From Actinomadura bangladeshensis (lineage in GTDB: Bacteria; Actinomycetota; Actinomycetes; Streptosporangiales; Streptosporangiaceae), in NCBI RefSeq assembly GCF_004348335.1, contig NZ_SMJW01000080.1, forward strand, positions 1 to 32,254: a DNA stretch of 32,254 nt, given 5' to 3'. Made by a program: the position numbers and the translations under genes. Numbering within the stretch: the stretch's first letter is position 1; each line of letters begins with the position of its first letter. Shown one piece after another: positions 14,258 through 21,390 of this stretch. The notes under the pieces are model-generated. The model searched no databases. It saw only the letters and a list, made by a program, of their open reading frames with translations, and was not told the DNA's origin.

Positions 14258-15045
14258 GTTAGAACGAACTCCCCGTACGGAACGGTCCAGACGACCTCGT
14301 GGCCGATGCGGTGCCCGGTGTGGCCGTCTTCGCCGTAGGCCGTCCCGTGGTCGGAGCAGACGATGACGAAGCACGGACGGCGCATCAGTGCGAACAGGCG
14401 GCCGATGTGGGCATCGACATGGCGGAGGGCGGCGGCGTGGCTGGCGCGGGTGTCCCCGTCCGCCCGCGTGGCATCGGGCAGGTAGAACCAGTTGGGCTGG
14501 TGCAGGGACGCGACGTTCACCAGCAGGAACAGCCGCCGAGCGGAGGGCAGCCGCCTCGTGATCTGGGCGATGCGGTCGATCTGGTTGGGCAGGGCCTCAG
14601 GGGCGGTCACGCCGAATTCAGGTTCCCAGTGGCTTTCGGCGAACAGCGACGGCAGCGCCGATCCGAGCGGCGTCAGCTTGTTGAAGAACCCGACGCCGCC
14701 CACGCACACCGTGTGGTACCCGGCGGCGGCGAGCCCGGACGGCAGGTCGGCGGCGTCGAACGCCCACGTACCGGACGCGGTCGTCTCGCTCCCCGGGAAC
14801 GCTCCCGCAAACAGGCGGGGGTGCGGCCCAGGGGACGCGGGCGTCGGCATGAACCCGGCCAGCATCGCGGCGTGCGCGGCATAGGTGAAGCTGCCCGGCG
14901 TGTGCCGCCGCTCCCAGGCGCCTCCCGGCAGCAGACCGGTCAGCGTGGGCGTCTCGCCGGACGCGGCGAGTTCGGCGGCCACGTCGTAGCGCAGCGTGTC
15001 GAGCGTCACCAGCAGCAGATCGTGGCTGCCGATGATCGCGTTCAT
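14254..15045 (-). CDS. STM4013-family hydrolase (alkaline phosphatase/sulfatase superfamily)
   Basis: The protein is 263 residues. The N-terminal strand LLLVTLDTLRYD gives a first metal ligand, D16. The segment HTPGSFTYAAHAAMLAG (48-64) lies where the superfamily nucleophile is found; S52 or T54 would be the candidate, since there is no sulfatase cysteine motif. A C-terminal SDHG (231-234) and the histidines of GHTGHRIGHE (H245, H249) would complete a two-metal site. It probably hydrolyses a phosphate or sulfate ester, or transfers a phospho group; the substrate is unknown. There is no signal peptide, so it acts in the cytoplasm. The ATG at 15045 overlaps the STM4014 stop as ATGA; an in-frame ATG at 15054 is an alternative. 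Neither has a clear ribosome-binding site, consistent with coupling. Confidence 0.85.
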   Translation of the reverse strand: MNAIIGSHDLLLVTLDTLRYDVAAELAASGETPTLTGLLPGGAWERRHTPGSFTYAAHAAMLAGFMPTPASPGPHPRLFAGAFPGSETTASGTWAFDAADLPSGLAAAGYHTVCVGGVGFFNKLTPLGSALPSLFAESHWEPEFGVTAPEALPNQIDRIAQITRRLPSARRLFLLVNVASLHQPNWFYLPDATRADGDTRASHAAALRHVDAHIGRLFALMRRPCFVIVCSDHGTAYGEDGHTGHRIGHEVVWTVPYGEFVLT

Positions 15046-16109
15046 ATCGCGCATTGCAGCAACCCAACCTGCGCGGCATAGGTGTCGAGCCCCTCGGCGG
15101 GGCCACCAGGCAGACCGGTCAGCCTGGGGAGCAGGTCACCGAACGCGTTGACCTCGCACACCGCGAACCGTTTCAGGCCCGCCCCGACAAGCAGGTCGAC
15201 ACCGACCATCTGACTGCCCGGGAAACACGCTGCGGCCCGCGCGCACACGTCGAGTGCCCGCCGCCACCGGTCCTCGCCGAGCGCGCGCTGCACGGCCTCC
15301 AGGTCTCCCCTGGCTCCGCCCAGATGCAGGTTGGTCATCGGTGTGCGACTCGTCCGGACGACCGCGTGCGTGGGCTCACCGCCGATGACGACGACCCGCA
15401 GGTCGAACACGCGGCCGTCCAGTGTGGCCTTGGGCAGCCACCGCTCCACGTGGAGGCCGTCCGGTGCGAGCAGGCCGATCAGCGCCGCGACCTCCTCCTC
15501 GGTCTCGTAGGAGCGCACGCGCAGCGAGTTGAGCAACCGGCCGCCCGTCATGGACGCCGAGGTCACGGCCCGCACCCGGCCGCCCGGCGCGGTCTGCAGG
15601 GCGACCACCCCGGACGCGGACGAGCCGTGCGCCGGCTTGACGAACACCCGGCGCTCCCCAGACTCGTCCATCCGGGACCGGAGCGATCCGTAAGAGTCGA
15701 TTCCCGGCAGCGCGGCCGGAACGGGCACCCCCGCGGCCTGGAGGCGCGCGTGGGTCAGCCGCTTGTCGAACATGACCGCGATCTCCTCGACGTCGCCGAG
15801 GACCCGCGCCCCGGCCGCCGACGCCTCCGCGGACAGCCGCCGCAGCGCCGCCGTGAACGTCCGGTACCAGCGTGCACCGCCGCCCACCCGGGAGGGATCA
15901 CCGGGGCCGCGCAGCAGCGCGTCGGCCTCGCCGTCCTCCCCCGGCGAGTCGATGCGCACGACGTCGCCCGCGCGCGCGTCGAGGGGCATGCCGCGCAGCA
16001 CGTCCGTCCACGGGACGAGGCGCGGCTCGGGCAGCCCGGCGGACCGGCACGCCGCGGCGAACAGCGCGGGGCGCCGGTCGCCGGGCGTCCCCACCACGAC
16101 GAGGCTCAT
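15042..16109 (-). CDS. STM4014-family protein, ATP-grasp ligase fold
   Basis: The protein has 355 residues. An N-terminal Rossmann-like part (MSLVVVGTPGDRRPALFAAAC) is followed by an ATP-grasp domain. FVKPAHGSSASG (156-167) carries the ATP-binding lysine K158 and glycine-rich loop, FDLRVVVI (235-242) is a core strand, and VGVDLL plus CEVNAFGDLLPRL supply D305, E319 and N321 as metal ligands. This resembles RimK/GshB-type carboxylate-amine ligases, which activate a carboxylate as acyl phosphate and join it to an amine. An ATP-grasp beside two radical SAM proteins is reminiscent of peptide-modification clusters, but no precursor peptide gene is visible. The ATG overlaps the preceding STM4015 stop (ATGA). 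Confidence 0.85.
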   Translation of the reverse strand: MSLVVVGTPGDRRPALFAAACRSAGLPEPRLVPWTDVLRGMPLDARAGDVVRIDSPGEDGEADALLRGPGDPSRVGGGARWYRTFTAALRRLSAEASAAGARVLGDVEEIAVMFDKRLTHARLQAAGVPVPAALPGIDSYGSLRSRMDESGERRVFVKPAHGSSASGVVALQTAPGGRVRAVTSASMTGGRLLNSLRVRSYETEEEVAALIGLLAPDGLHVERWLPKATLDGRVFDLRVVVIGGEPTHAVVRTSRTPMTNLHLGGARGDLEAVQRALGEDRWRRALDVCARAAACFPGSQMVGVDLLVGAGLKRFAVCEVNAFGDLLPRLTGLPGGPAEGLDTYAAQVGLLQCAI

Positions 16110-17086
16110 TCGGCGACCGCGATGTAGGAGCCGCTCATGTCGTACTCGATCCGCCGCCACTGGGACTTCAGCCACTCGGGCCGGCCCCGCGGATCGTCCA
16201 GGTCCACCCGGACGCCCGGCAGCGCCTCCCGCACCCGCGCGCCCATCTCCTCGGTCAGGTAGTGGTGGTGCAGGTCGAGTTCGGCGAGGTGGCCGAGCGG
16301 GCGGCCGGACAGCAGCGCCTCCGCGCCCGCGTCGGTGAGCGTGCCGAGCGCGAGGCTCAGCGACTCCAGCCGCGCGACGACGGGCGCGTCCGCCACGGCC
16401 TCGGCGATCCGGTCGTGGGCGGCGGCGTTCTCCAGGCCGAGGCGCCGCAGCGCGGGCAGCCGCTCCCCCGCGAGGATCGGCGCGAGGTCGGCGGCGGAGG
16501 CGAACCCGTCCCGCTGGCCGTCGCCCATCCACAGGTCGAGGTGGCGCAGACCCGGCAGATCGCTGTCGGCCACCGACCGGACGAGCTCGGCCGGCAGCAT
16601 GACCGCCTCGAACCGCAGCGTCCGCAGCCGCGCGCCGGCGTCGCCGCCCAGCGGCGCGAACGACAGCCCGTCCGAACCGCGGACCTCGAAGTGCTCCAGC
16701 TCCGGGAACGCCTCGAACAGCGGCGACACGTCCGTGTGCTTGATCCACGAGAGGTGCAGGTCCCAGTCGCGGATGTCGCCGAGGAACAGCGCCCGGAGGC
16801 GGGGCAGGCGGTCGGCGGCGTCCACCAGCCGCTCCACCGGGTCGAACTCGCTGCAGTCGAACCCCCAGAAGCCGATGACGAGGTGCGTGACCTGCGTCGT
16901 GTCGACCTCCCGGAGGAACCGGTCGAAGTTCTCGGGGACCTCGGCGCCCCACGCGCCGTTGTCGTGGACGTGGTGGTAGATCCCCCAGGCGGCCTCCGCG
17001 GGGGCCGGGAGCGGGCCGCCTTCCGGGTCCCCGTCGAAGGCGTGCACGGGGAGCCCGGCGAACGTCGAGAGGCGCTCGTCGATCAT
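16106..17086 (-). CDS. STM4015-family leucine-rich-repeat-like protein, copy 2
   Basis: This 326-residue cytoplasmic protein is a paralogue of the gene immediately upstream. The C-terminal 200 residues show irregular leucine-rich repeats, for example LPALRRLGLENAAAHD, VVARLESLSLALGTLTDAG and LGHLAELDLHHHYLTEEM. The N-terminal part has TTQVTHLVIGFWGFD and LRALFLGDIRDWDLHLSW. Such folds usually form a binding surface rather than a catalytic site, so it could be a scaffold or substrate-recognition component of the operon. This copy has a slightly longer C-terminus (WLKSQWRRIEYDMSGSYIAVAE). Its ATG overlaps the stop of copy 1 (ATGA), and its own stop overlaps the STM4014 start in the same way. 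Confidence 0.85.
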   Translation of the reverse strand: MIDERLSTFAGLPVHAFDGDPEGGPLPAPAEAAWGIYHHVHDNGAWGAEVPENFDRFLREVDTTQVTHLVIGFWGFDCSEFDPVERLVDAADRLPRLRALFLGDIRDWDLHLSWIKHTDVSPLFEAFPELEHFEVRGSDGLSFAPLGGDAGARLRTLRFEAVMLPAELVRSVADSDLPGLRHLDLWMGDGQRDGFASAADLAPILAGERLPALRRLGLENAAAHDRIAEAVADAPVVARLESLSLALGTLTDAGAEALLSGRPLGHLAELDLHHHYLTEEMGARVREALPGVRVDLDDPRGRPEWLKSQWRRIEYDMSGSYIAVAE

Positions 17087-18048
17087 TCGGACACCGCGAT
17101 GAAGCGCCAGTCGCCGTCCGGCTTCTCCTGGTCGCCGAGGTCGACCTCGACGCCGGGCAGCGCCGCCTTCACCCGCTCGACCATCGCGTCCGACAGGAAG
17201 TGGTGGTGCAGGTCGAGCTTGCGCAGGTGGGTGAGCGGCTGCCCGGCCAGCAGCGCCTCGGCGCCCTGGTCGGTGAGGATCCCCATCGCGAGGCTGAGCG
17301 ACTCCAGGCGCGCGACGACGGGCGCGCCCGCGACGGCGGCGGCGATCTCGTCCTGGATCTCGCTGTCCTCCAGGCCGAGGTGGCGCAGCGCGGGCAGCCG
17401 CTCGCCGCTGAGGAGCGGCGCGAGGTCGGCGACCGTCGCGTCGCCGCCGTAGTTGTCCTCGCCGAGCCACAGGTCGAGGTGCTCCAGGTTCGGCAGCTCG
17501 CTCGCCCCCACGGCCCGGACGATCGCGGCCGGCAGCCCGCCCGACTCGAACCGCAGCACCTTGAGCGCGTCGCTCTTGACCGGGTCGATGGCGAGGCCCT
17601 GCGAACCGCGCACCTCGAAGCGCTCCAGGTGGGGGAACGCGGCGAACAGCGGCGTGATGTCGGAGTGCTCGATCCAGGAGATCTCCGACTCCTCGCCGGT
17701 GATGTCGCCGAGGAACAGGGCCCGCAGCTTCGGGAAGGACGCGGCCGCCCCGGTGAGCAGCGCCACCGGGTCGGCGGCCCCGCTGTCGTACTCGGCGCCC
17801 CAGTAGCCGATGATCAGCGCGGTGACCTCGGTGGTGTCGACCGCCCGGAGGAACCGCGCGAAGACGTCGCCGAAGTCCTCCTCGTCGAAGGACGTGCCGA
17901 CGAACCAGGCGGCCTCGCCCGCCGCCGGCAGCTCCTCCGCGACCGTCGGATCGACGGCTCCTGCGCCCTCGTCCTCCGGCCGGGTGTCCTCGTTGAACGT
18001 CTGCACCGGCAGGCCGGCGTATTCCTCAAGGTGCTGGTAGATGCCCAT
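17083..18048 (-). CDS. STM4015-family leucine-rich-repeat-like protein, copy 1 (first gene of the operon)
   Basis: The 321-residue protein is alignable end to end with copy 2: both share MxIY/ID-type starts, AGLPVxxF, RFLRxVDTT, LRALFLGDI, HFEVRGS/RFEVRGS, the LExLDLW strand, ARLESLSLA and LDLHHHFL. It is acidic, with no signal peptide or membrane segment. The ATG at 18048 follows AAAAGGGGACCC, the only clear ribosome-binding site in the operon, which fits this being the lead gene. An in-frame ATG 30 nt upstream has no family sequence. A dyad at 18079-18091 lies just upstream. The role is inferred as scaffold or recognition, because the family has no known catalytic motif. Confidence 0.85.
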   Translation of the reverse strand: MGIYQHLEEYAGLPVQTFNEDTRPEDEGAGAVDPTVAEELPAAGEAAWFVGTSFDEEDFGDVFARFLRAVDTTEVTALIIGYWGAEYDSGAADPVALLTGAAASFPKLRALFLGDITGEESEISWIEHSDITPLFAAFPHLERFEVRGSQGLAIDPVKSDALKVLRFESGGLPAAIVRAVGASELPNLEHLDLWLGEDNYGGDATVADLAPLLSGERLPALRHLGLEDSEIQDEIAAAVAGAPVVARLESLSLAMGILTDQGAEALLAGQPLTHLRKLDLHHHFLSDAMVERVKAALPGVEVDLGDQEKPDGDWRFIAVSE

Positions 18049-18078
18049 GGGTCCCCTTTTGCGTGTTCGTCGGCACAT

Positions 18079-18091
18079 GTCCTATCAGGAC
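18079..18091 (-). promoter_or_regulatory. Dyad in the promoter region of the STM4015-STM4011 operon
   Basis: GTCCT-ATC-AGGAC is a short perfect dyad about 30 nt upstream of the first start codon of the operon, between that gene and the hairpin after metQ. On the coding strand TTTGTCC lies just upstream of it. The position suits an operator overlapping the promoter; the binding protein is unknown. Confidence 0.4.
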
Positions 18092-18116
18092 CTGCGGACA
18101 AACCGCGCGGGATTGC

Positions 18117-18154
18117 GTCCGGACGGCGCTCCCGCGGCGGGGCGCCGTCCGGAC
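18117..18154 (-). terminator. Strong hairpin after metQ, probable terminator
   Basis: GTCCGGACGGCGC (18117-18129) and GCGCCGTCCGGAC (18142-18154) form a perfect 13-bp stem with a 12-nt loop, 13 nt past the metQ stop. There is no T-tract immediately after it. It should at least partly separate metNIQ transcription from the downstream STM4015 operon. Confidence 0.65.
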
Positions 18155-18167
18155 GGAGACCGGTGCG

Positions 18168-18983
18168 TCAGGAGGCGATCAGCACCGAGCCCTTGTACTT
18201 GTCCTCGACGAACTTCTTCACCTCGGGGCCCTGCAGCAGCTGGACGAGCTTCTTCACGCGCGCGTCGTCCTTGTTCTCCGGCAGGGTGACGATGCCGTTG
18301 GCGTACGGGTTGCCCTCGGCCTTCTCGGCGGCGAGCGCGTCCTTGTTCGGTGCGAGACCGGCCTCGATGGCGTAGTTGCCGTTGATGACCGACAGGTCCA
18401 CGTCGTCCAGCGACCGGGGCAGCTGCGCCGCCTTGACCGGCTTGAACTTCAGGTTCTTCGGGTTGGTCGCGATGTCGCGCGGCGTCGCGGTCGCCGGCGC
18501 GTCCGGCTTCAGGGTGAGCAGCCCGTTGGCGGCGAGCAGCTTCAGCGCGCGGCCCTCGTTGGCCGGGTCGTTCGGGACGGCCACCTCCGCGCCCTGCGGG
18601 ACGTCCTGCAGGCTCTCGACCTTCTTCGAGTACACGCCGAGCGGCTCCAGGTGGACGGGCGCGACGAACGTCAGCTTCGTCCCCGTCTGCTTCTCGAACT
18701 CCTCCATGAACGGCACGTGCTGGAAGTAGTTCGCCGTGACCTGCTTCTCCTTCAGCGCGGTGTTCGGCTGCTGGTAGTCGTTGAACGTCACGATCTCGAT
18801 CTTGAGCCCGGCCTTGGCGGCCAGCTCGTCCTTGACGTAGGCGAGGATGTCGCCGTGCGGGACGGGGTTGACCGCGACCTTCAGCGGGGCGTCCGGATCA
18901 TCGGACGCCTCCGAGCTCCCGCACGCGGTGAGCCCCACGAGGAGACCGACGGAGGCCAGCGCGACAGTGATCTTGCGAAGCAC
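18168..18983 (-). CDS. metQ: MetQ/NlpA-family methionine-binding lipoprotein
   Basis: This 271-residue secreted lipoprotein has a hydrophobic signal ending in the lipobox LTAC (C21 lipidated). The mature domain has family blocks LKVAVNPVPHGDIL, KIEIVTFNDYQQPNTAL, ANYFQHVPFM, HLEPLGVYSKK, VAVPNDPANEGRALKLL and the INGNYAIEAGL loop. It captures methionine (probably also related sulfur amino acids) outside the cell for the MetN/MetI pump. The start is GTG, preceded by AGAAAGG about 9-10 nt upstream. It lies 20 nt after metI and is the last gene of the metNIQ operon. Confidence 0.93.
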   Translation of the reverse strand: MLRKITVALASVGLLVGLTACGSSEASDDPDAPLKVAVNPVPHGDILAYVKDELAAKAGLKIEIVTFNDYQQPNTALKEKQVTANYFQHVPFMEEFEKQTGTKLTFVAPVHLEPLGVYSKKVESLQDVPQGAEVAVPNDPANEGRALKLLAANGLLTLKPDAPATATPRDIATNPKNLKFKPVKAAQLPRSLDDVDLSVINGNYAIEAGLAPNKDALAAEKAEGNPYANGIVTLPENKDDARVKKLVQLLQGPEVKKFVEDKYKGSVLIAS

Positions 18984-19003
18984 GACAAGTGCCTTTCTGT
19001 GGG

Positions 19004-19660
19004 TTAGCGGTGGTTCAGGCGGCGGGCGACGAGGTCACCCGCGGCCTGGATGAGCAGGACGAGGACGACGAGCAGCGCGACGGTGGCGACCATGACCTTG
19101 GTCTCGAACCGCTCGTAGCCGTAGACGACGGCGAGGTTGCCGAGCCCGCCGCCGCCGACCGTCCCGGCCATGGCCGTGTAGCCGATCAGCGCGATGACGG
19201 TGACGGTCAGGCCGGACACCAGGCCCGGCCGCGCCTCGCGCAGCATGACCTTGCCGACGATCTCCCGGCGGGTCGCGCCCATCGCGTCCGCCGCGGCGAC
19301 CACGCCCGGGTCGACCTCGCGGAGCGCGATCTCGACGAGCCGCGCGTAGAACGGGATCGCGCCGATCGTCAGCGGGACGATCGCGGCGGCGTTGCCGATG
19401 CTGGTGCCGACGACGATCCGGGTGAACGGGATGATCGCCACCATCAGGATCAGGAACGGCAGCGACCGGCCGATGTCGACGACCACGCCGAGCGCCCGGT
19501 TCACCGGCTGCGCGGGCAGCAGCCCGCCGCGCTCGGTGACCACCAGCAGCACGCCGAGCGGCAGGCCGAGCACGACCGTGAACAGGGTGGCGACGCCCGT
19601 CATGTAGAGGGTGTCGACGGTGGCGGGCCACAGCAGCGGGGCGACTTCGTCCCAGGTCAT
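19004..19660 (-). CDS. metI: MetI-family methionine ABC transporter permease
   Basis: This is a 218-residue integral membrane protein with about five spans, the usual MetI size. An N-terminal TLYMTGVATLFTVVLGLPLGVLLVV span is followed by RSLPFLILMVAIIPFTR, and the cytoplasmic EAA loop reads EVDPGVVAAADAMGATRREIVGKVMLREARPGL. It forms the channel of the methionine importer and couples to MetN through the EAA loop. Its ATG overlaps the metN stop by four bases (ATGA), showing translational coupling. Confidence 0.93.
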   Translation of the reverse strand: MTWDEVAPLLWPATVDTLYMTGVATLFTVVLGLPLGVLLVVTERGGLLPAQPVNRALGVVVDIGRSLPFLILMVAIIPFTRIVVGTSIGNAAAIVPLTIGAIPFYARLVEIALREVDPGVVAAADAMGATRREIVGKVMLREARPGLVSGLTVTVIALIGYTAMAGTVGGGGLGNLAVVYGYERFETKVMVATVALLVVLVLLIQAAGDLVARRLNHR

Positions 19661-20688
19661 CGCGCATCCTCCCGGCTCGCGGCGTCGGCGGGCTTGGTGC
19701 CGGTGGGGGTTCTGACGTCGACGGTCAGGCCGGAGTCGCGGAGGAAGGCCAGCTGCGCGGCGTTCGTGTCGGGGTCGCCGGGCAGTTCGAGCTGGAGGCG
19801 TCCGACGCGCTCGCCGCCGACCGTCTCCACCGCGCCGCCGAGGATGTTCACGTCGAGCGAGTACTTGCGGGCGAGCGCCGACACGAAGGGCTCATCGGTG
19901 GAGCCGCCGGTGAAGGTGACCTCGATGAGCGTCCACCCGTCGCGGGGCTCGGCCGGCGGCAGCGGGAACAGGTCCCGCGCCAGTTCCGAGCCCGGCCGCG
20001 CGAGCAGCCGGTTCACCGGCCCGGACTCGGTGATCCGGCCGTCCCGCATGACCGCGGCCGAGTCGCAGATGCGCTTCACCACGTCCATCTCGTGGGTGAT
20101 CAGCAGGATGGTGAGTCCGAGCCGCCGGTTGAGGTCGCGCAGCAGCTCCAGGATCGACGCGGTCGTCTCCGGGTCGAGCGCGGACGTGGCCTCGTCCGAC
20201 AGCAGCACCTTGGGGCGTCCGGCGAGGGCGCGGGCGATGCCGACGCGCTGCTTCTGCCCGCCGGAGATCTGCGCCGGGTACGCCTTCGCGTGCTCTCCGA
20301 GCCCGACCAGGTCCAGCAGCTCGGCGACGCGCCGGGCCCGCTCCGCGCGCGGGACGCCCATGACCTCCAGCGGGAACGCGACGTTCCCGGCGACCGTCCG
20401 GCTGCCGAGCAGGCCGAAGTGCTGGTGGATCATGCCGATGCCCTGGCGGGCGCGGCGCAGTCCGGCGCCGCGCAGCGCGAGCAGGTCCTGCCCGCCGACC
20501 ACGATGCGGCCCGCGTCCGGGCGTTCGAGGAGGTTGACGCAGCGCAGCAGGGTGCTCTTGCCGGCGCCGCTGCGTCCGAGCACGCCGAAGACCTCGCCCT
20601 CGGCGACGGTCAGATCGACCCCGTCGACGGCGATCACCTCGCGGCCGCGGTCGCGGTAGCTCTTTCTCAGTTTCTCGATCTGAATCAC
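19657..20688 (-). CDS. metN: MetN-family methionine ABC transporter ATPase
   Basis: The protein has 343 residues, the typical MetN length. Walker A GRSGAGKST is at 38-46; the Q-loop region is GMIHQHFGLL; the signature is ISGGQKQR; Walker B is VLLSDEATSALD; and the H-loop is ITHEMD. The C-terminal NIL-type regulatory domain (IEVTFTGGSTDEPFVSALARKYSLDVNILGG) binds methionine in known members and inhibits the pump when the cell is replete. The start is taken as GTG at 20688 (VIQIEKLRKSY), which fits family starts, although the ribosome-binding site is weak (GGATG 9 nt upstream). The frame is open further upstream, but that part is arginine/proline noise. I saw no recognisable SAM riboswitch upstream. 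Confidence 0.92.
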   Translation of the reverse strand: MIQIEKLRKSYRDRGREVIAVDGVDLTVAEGEVFGVLGRSGAGKSTLLRCVNLLERPDAGRIVVGGQDLLALRGAGLRRARQGIGMIHQHFGLLGSRTVAGNVAFPLEVMGVPRAERARRVAELLDLVGLGEHAKAYPAQISGGQKQRVGIARALAGRPKVLLSDEATSALDPETTASILELLRDLNRRLGLTILLITHEMDVVKRICDSAAVMRDGRITESGPVNRLLARPGSELARDLFPLPPAEPRDGWTLIEVTFTGGSTDEPFVSALARKYSLDVNILGGAVETVGGERVGRLQLELPGDPDTNAAQLAFLRDSGLTVDVRTPTGTKPADAASREDAR

Positions 20689-21287
20689 AGGAAAACATCC
20701 ATGCGGGCACGGGCGCCGGACGAGCGGCGACGGTCGGCGGGACGGCGCGCGGACGCGCGCGAGCGCGGGCGCCACGGCACGGCATGTCAGTGCGCGGCGC
20801 GCGGGCGCTCGGGGAGGGCGTCTAGGAGCGGCCAGGCGGGAACGGGGCGTGGCTCAGCAGGTGGCGTTCGAAGAACATCGGCGACTCAGGGGGGCGGCGG
20901 ACGGGCTCGCTTCGGGGCGCGAGACTCAGGCAGGGGCCCTCAGTGGTCACACATTCGCCGGCAACACATACGCCGCATGGCCCGCGACATCGGCGGGCGG
21001 TGCTCACGGCACGGGCGTACGGAGGACATGTCAGCAGTTAACCCGCTTCACACGCCTGGCGGCAACTCCGCAAGGTGTGACGTCGATCGCGCCGGGTCCC
21101 GGCGGCACCGCCGTGGCGAGACCCCGCGGCCGCGTCCGGGCGTCACAATGATCTTTACCGGCCCGCCCGGCCCGGCCGGGAGGGCGCGGCGGGGCCCCGG
21201 GCGCCGGGGGGGCGTTCACCCAGCGTGCCGCCTTGATCGACGTTCCGGTGAACGGTGCTCGGCAAAGCATGAAAGGGAGTACGTCAG
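20689..21287. other. Intergenic region upstream of metN and of the 21391 gene
   Basis: About 600 nt with no convincing gene between divergent units. On the minus strand it should hold the metN promoter and a long leader. I looked for SAM-riboswitch core sequences on that strand and did not find them. A weak 18-codon minus-strand frame (20822-20878, MFFERHLLSHAPF...) exists without a ribosome-binding site. A partial CACAC...GTGTG stem lies near 21050-21080. Nothing else is supported. Confidence 0.4.
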
Positions 21288-21323
21288 ATGGGTGAAACCA
21301 GACGAGCCGGACCTCTAGAGTGA
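21288..21323 (+). CDS. Possible 11-codon leader peptide
   Basis: ATG followed by ten codons (MGETRRAGPLE) and TGA, preceded by AAAGGGAG with an 8-nt spacer, one of the best ribosome-binding sites in the window. It ends 11 nt before the hairpin at 21335-21356 and 67 nt before the next gene. The order leader peptide, hairpin, structural gene resembles an attenuator. No run of identical codons reveals a sensed amino acid, though two consecutive arginines are present. It may be fortuitous. Confidence 0.35.
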   Translation: MGETRRAGPLE

Positions 21324-21334
21324 GTGCCACGTGG

Positions 21335-21359
21335 GGGCCCTCTCGCGGGAGGGCCCTTT
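21335..21359 (+). terminator. Terminator-like hairpin in the leader of the 21391 gene
   Basis: GGGCCCTC (21335-21342) pairs with GAGGGCCC (21349-21356) across a 6-nt loop, followed by TTT and G. The T-tract is short. It could terminate a short upstream transcript or attenuate the downstream gene. Confidence 0.5.
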
Positions 21360-21390
21360 GTCCTGCCTGCATGATCCAGAGGTCCCGAAC

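Noticed and set aside
20822..20878. 18-codon minus-strand leader peptide upstream of metN
   Set aside because: It has no ribosome-binding site and no run of codicologically meaningful residues such as methionine; kept only as a remark in the intergenic entry.
20689..21100. SAM riboswitch upstream of metNIQ
   Set aside because: I searched the minus strand by eye for the conserved core (the GCAACC-type and GGCCC/UGAAACC segments) and found no convincing match; a covariance search would decide.
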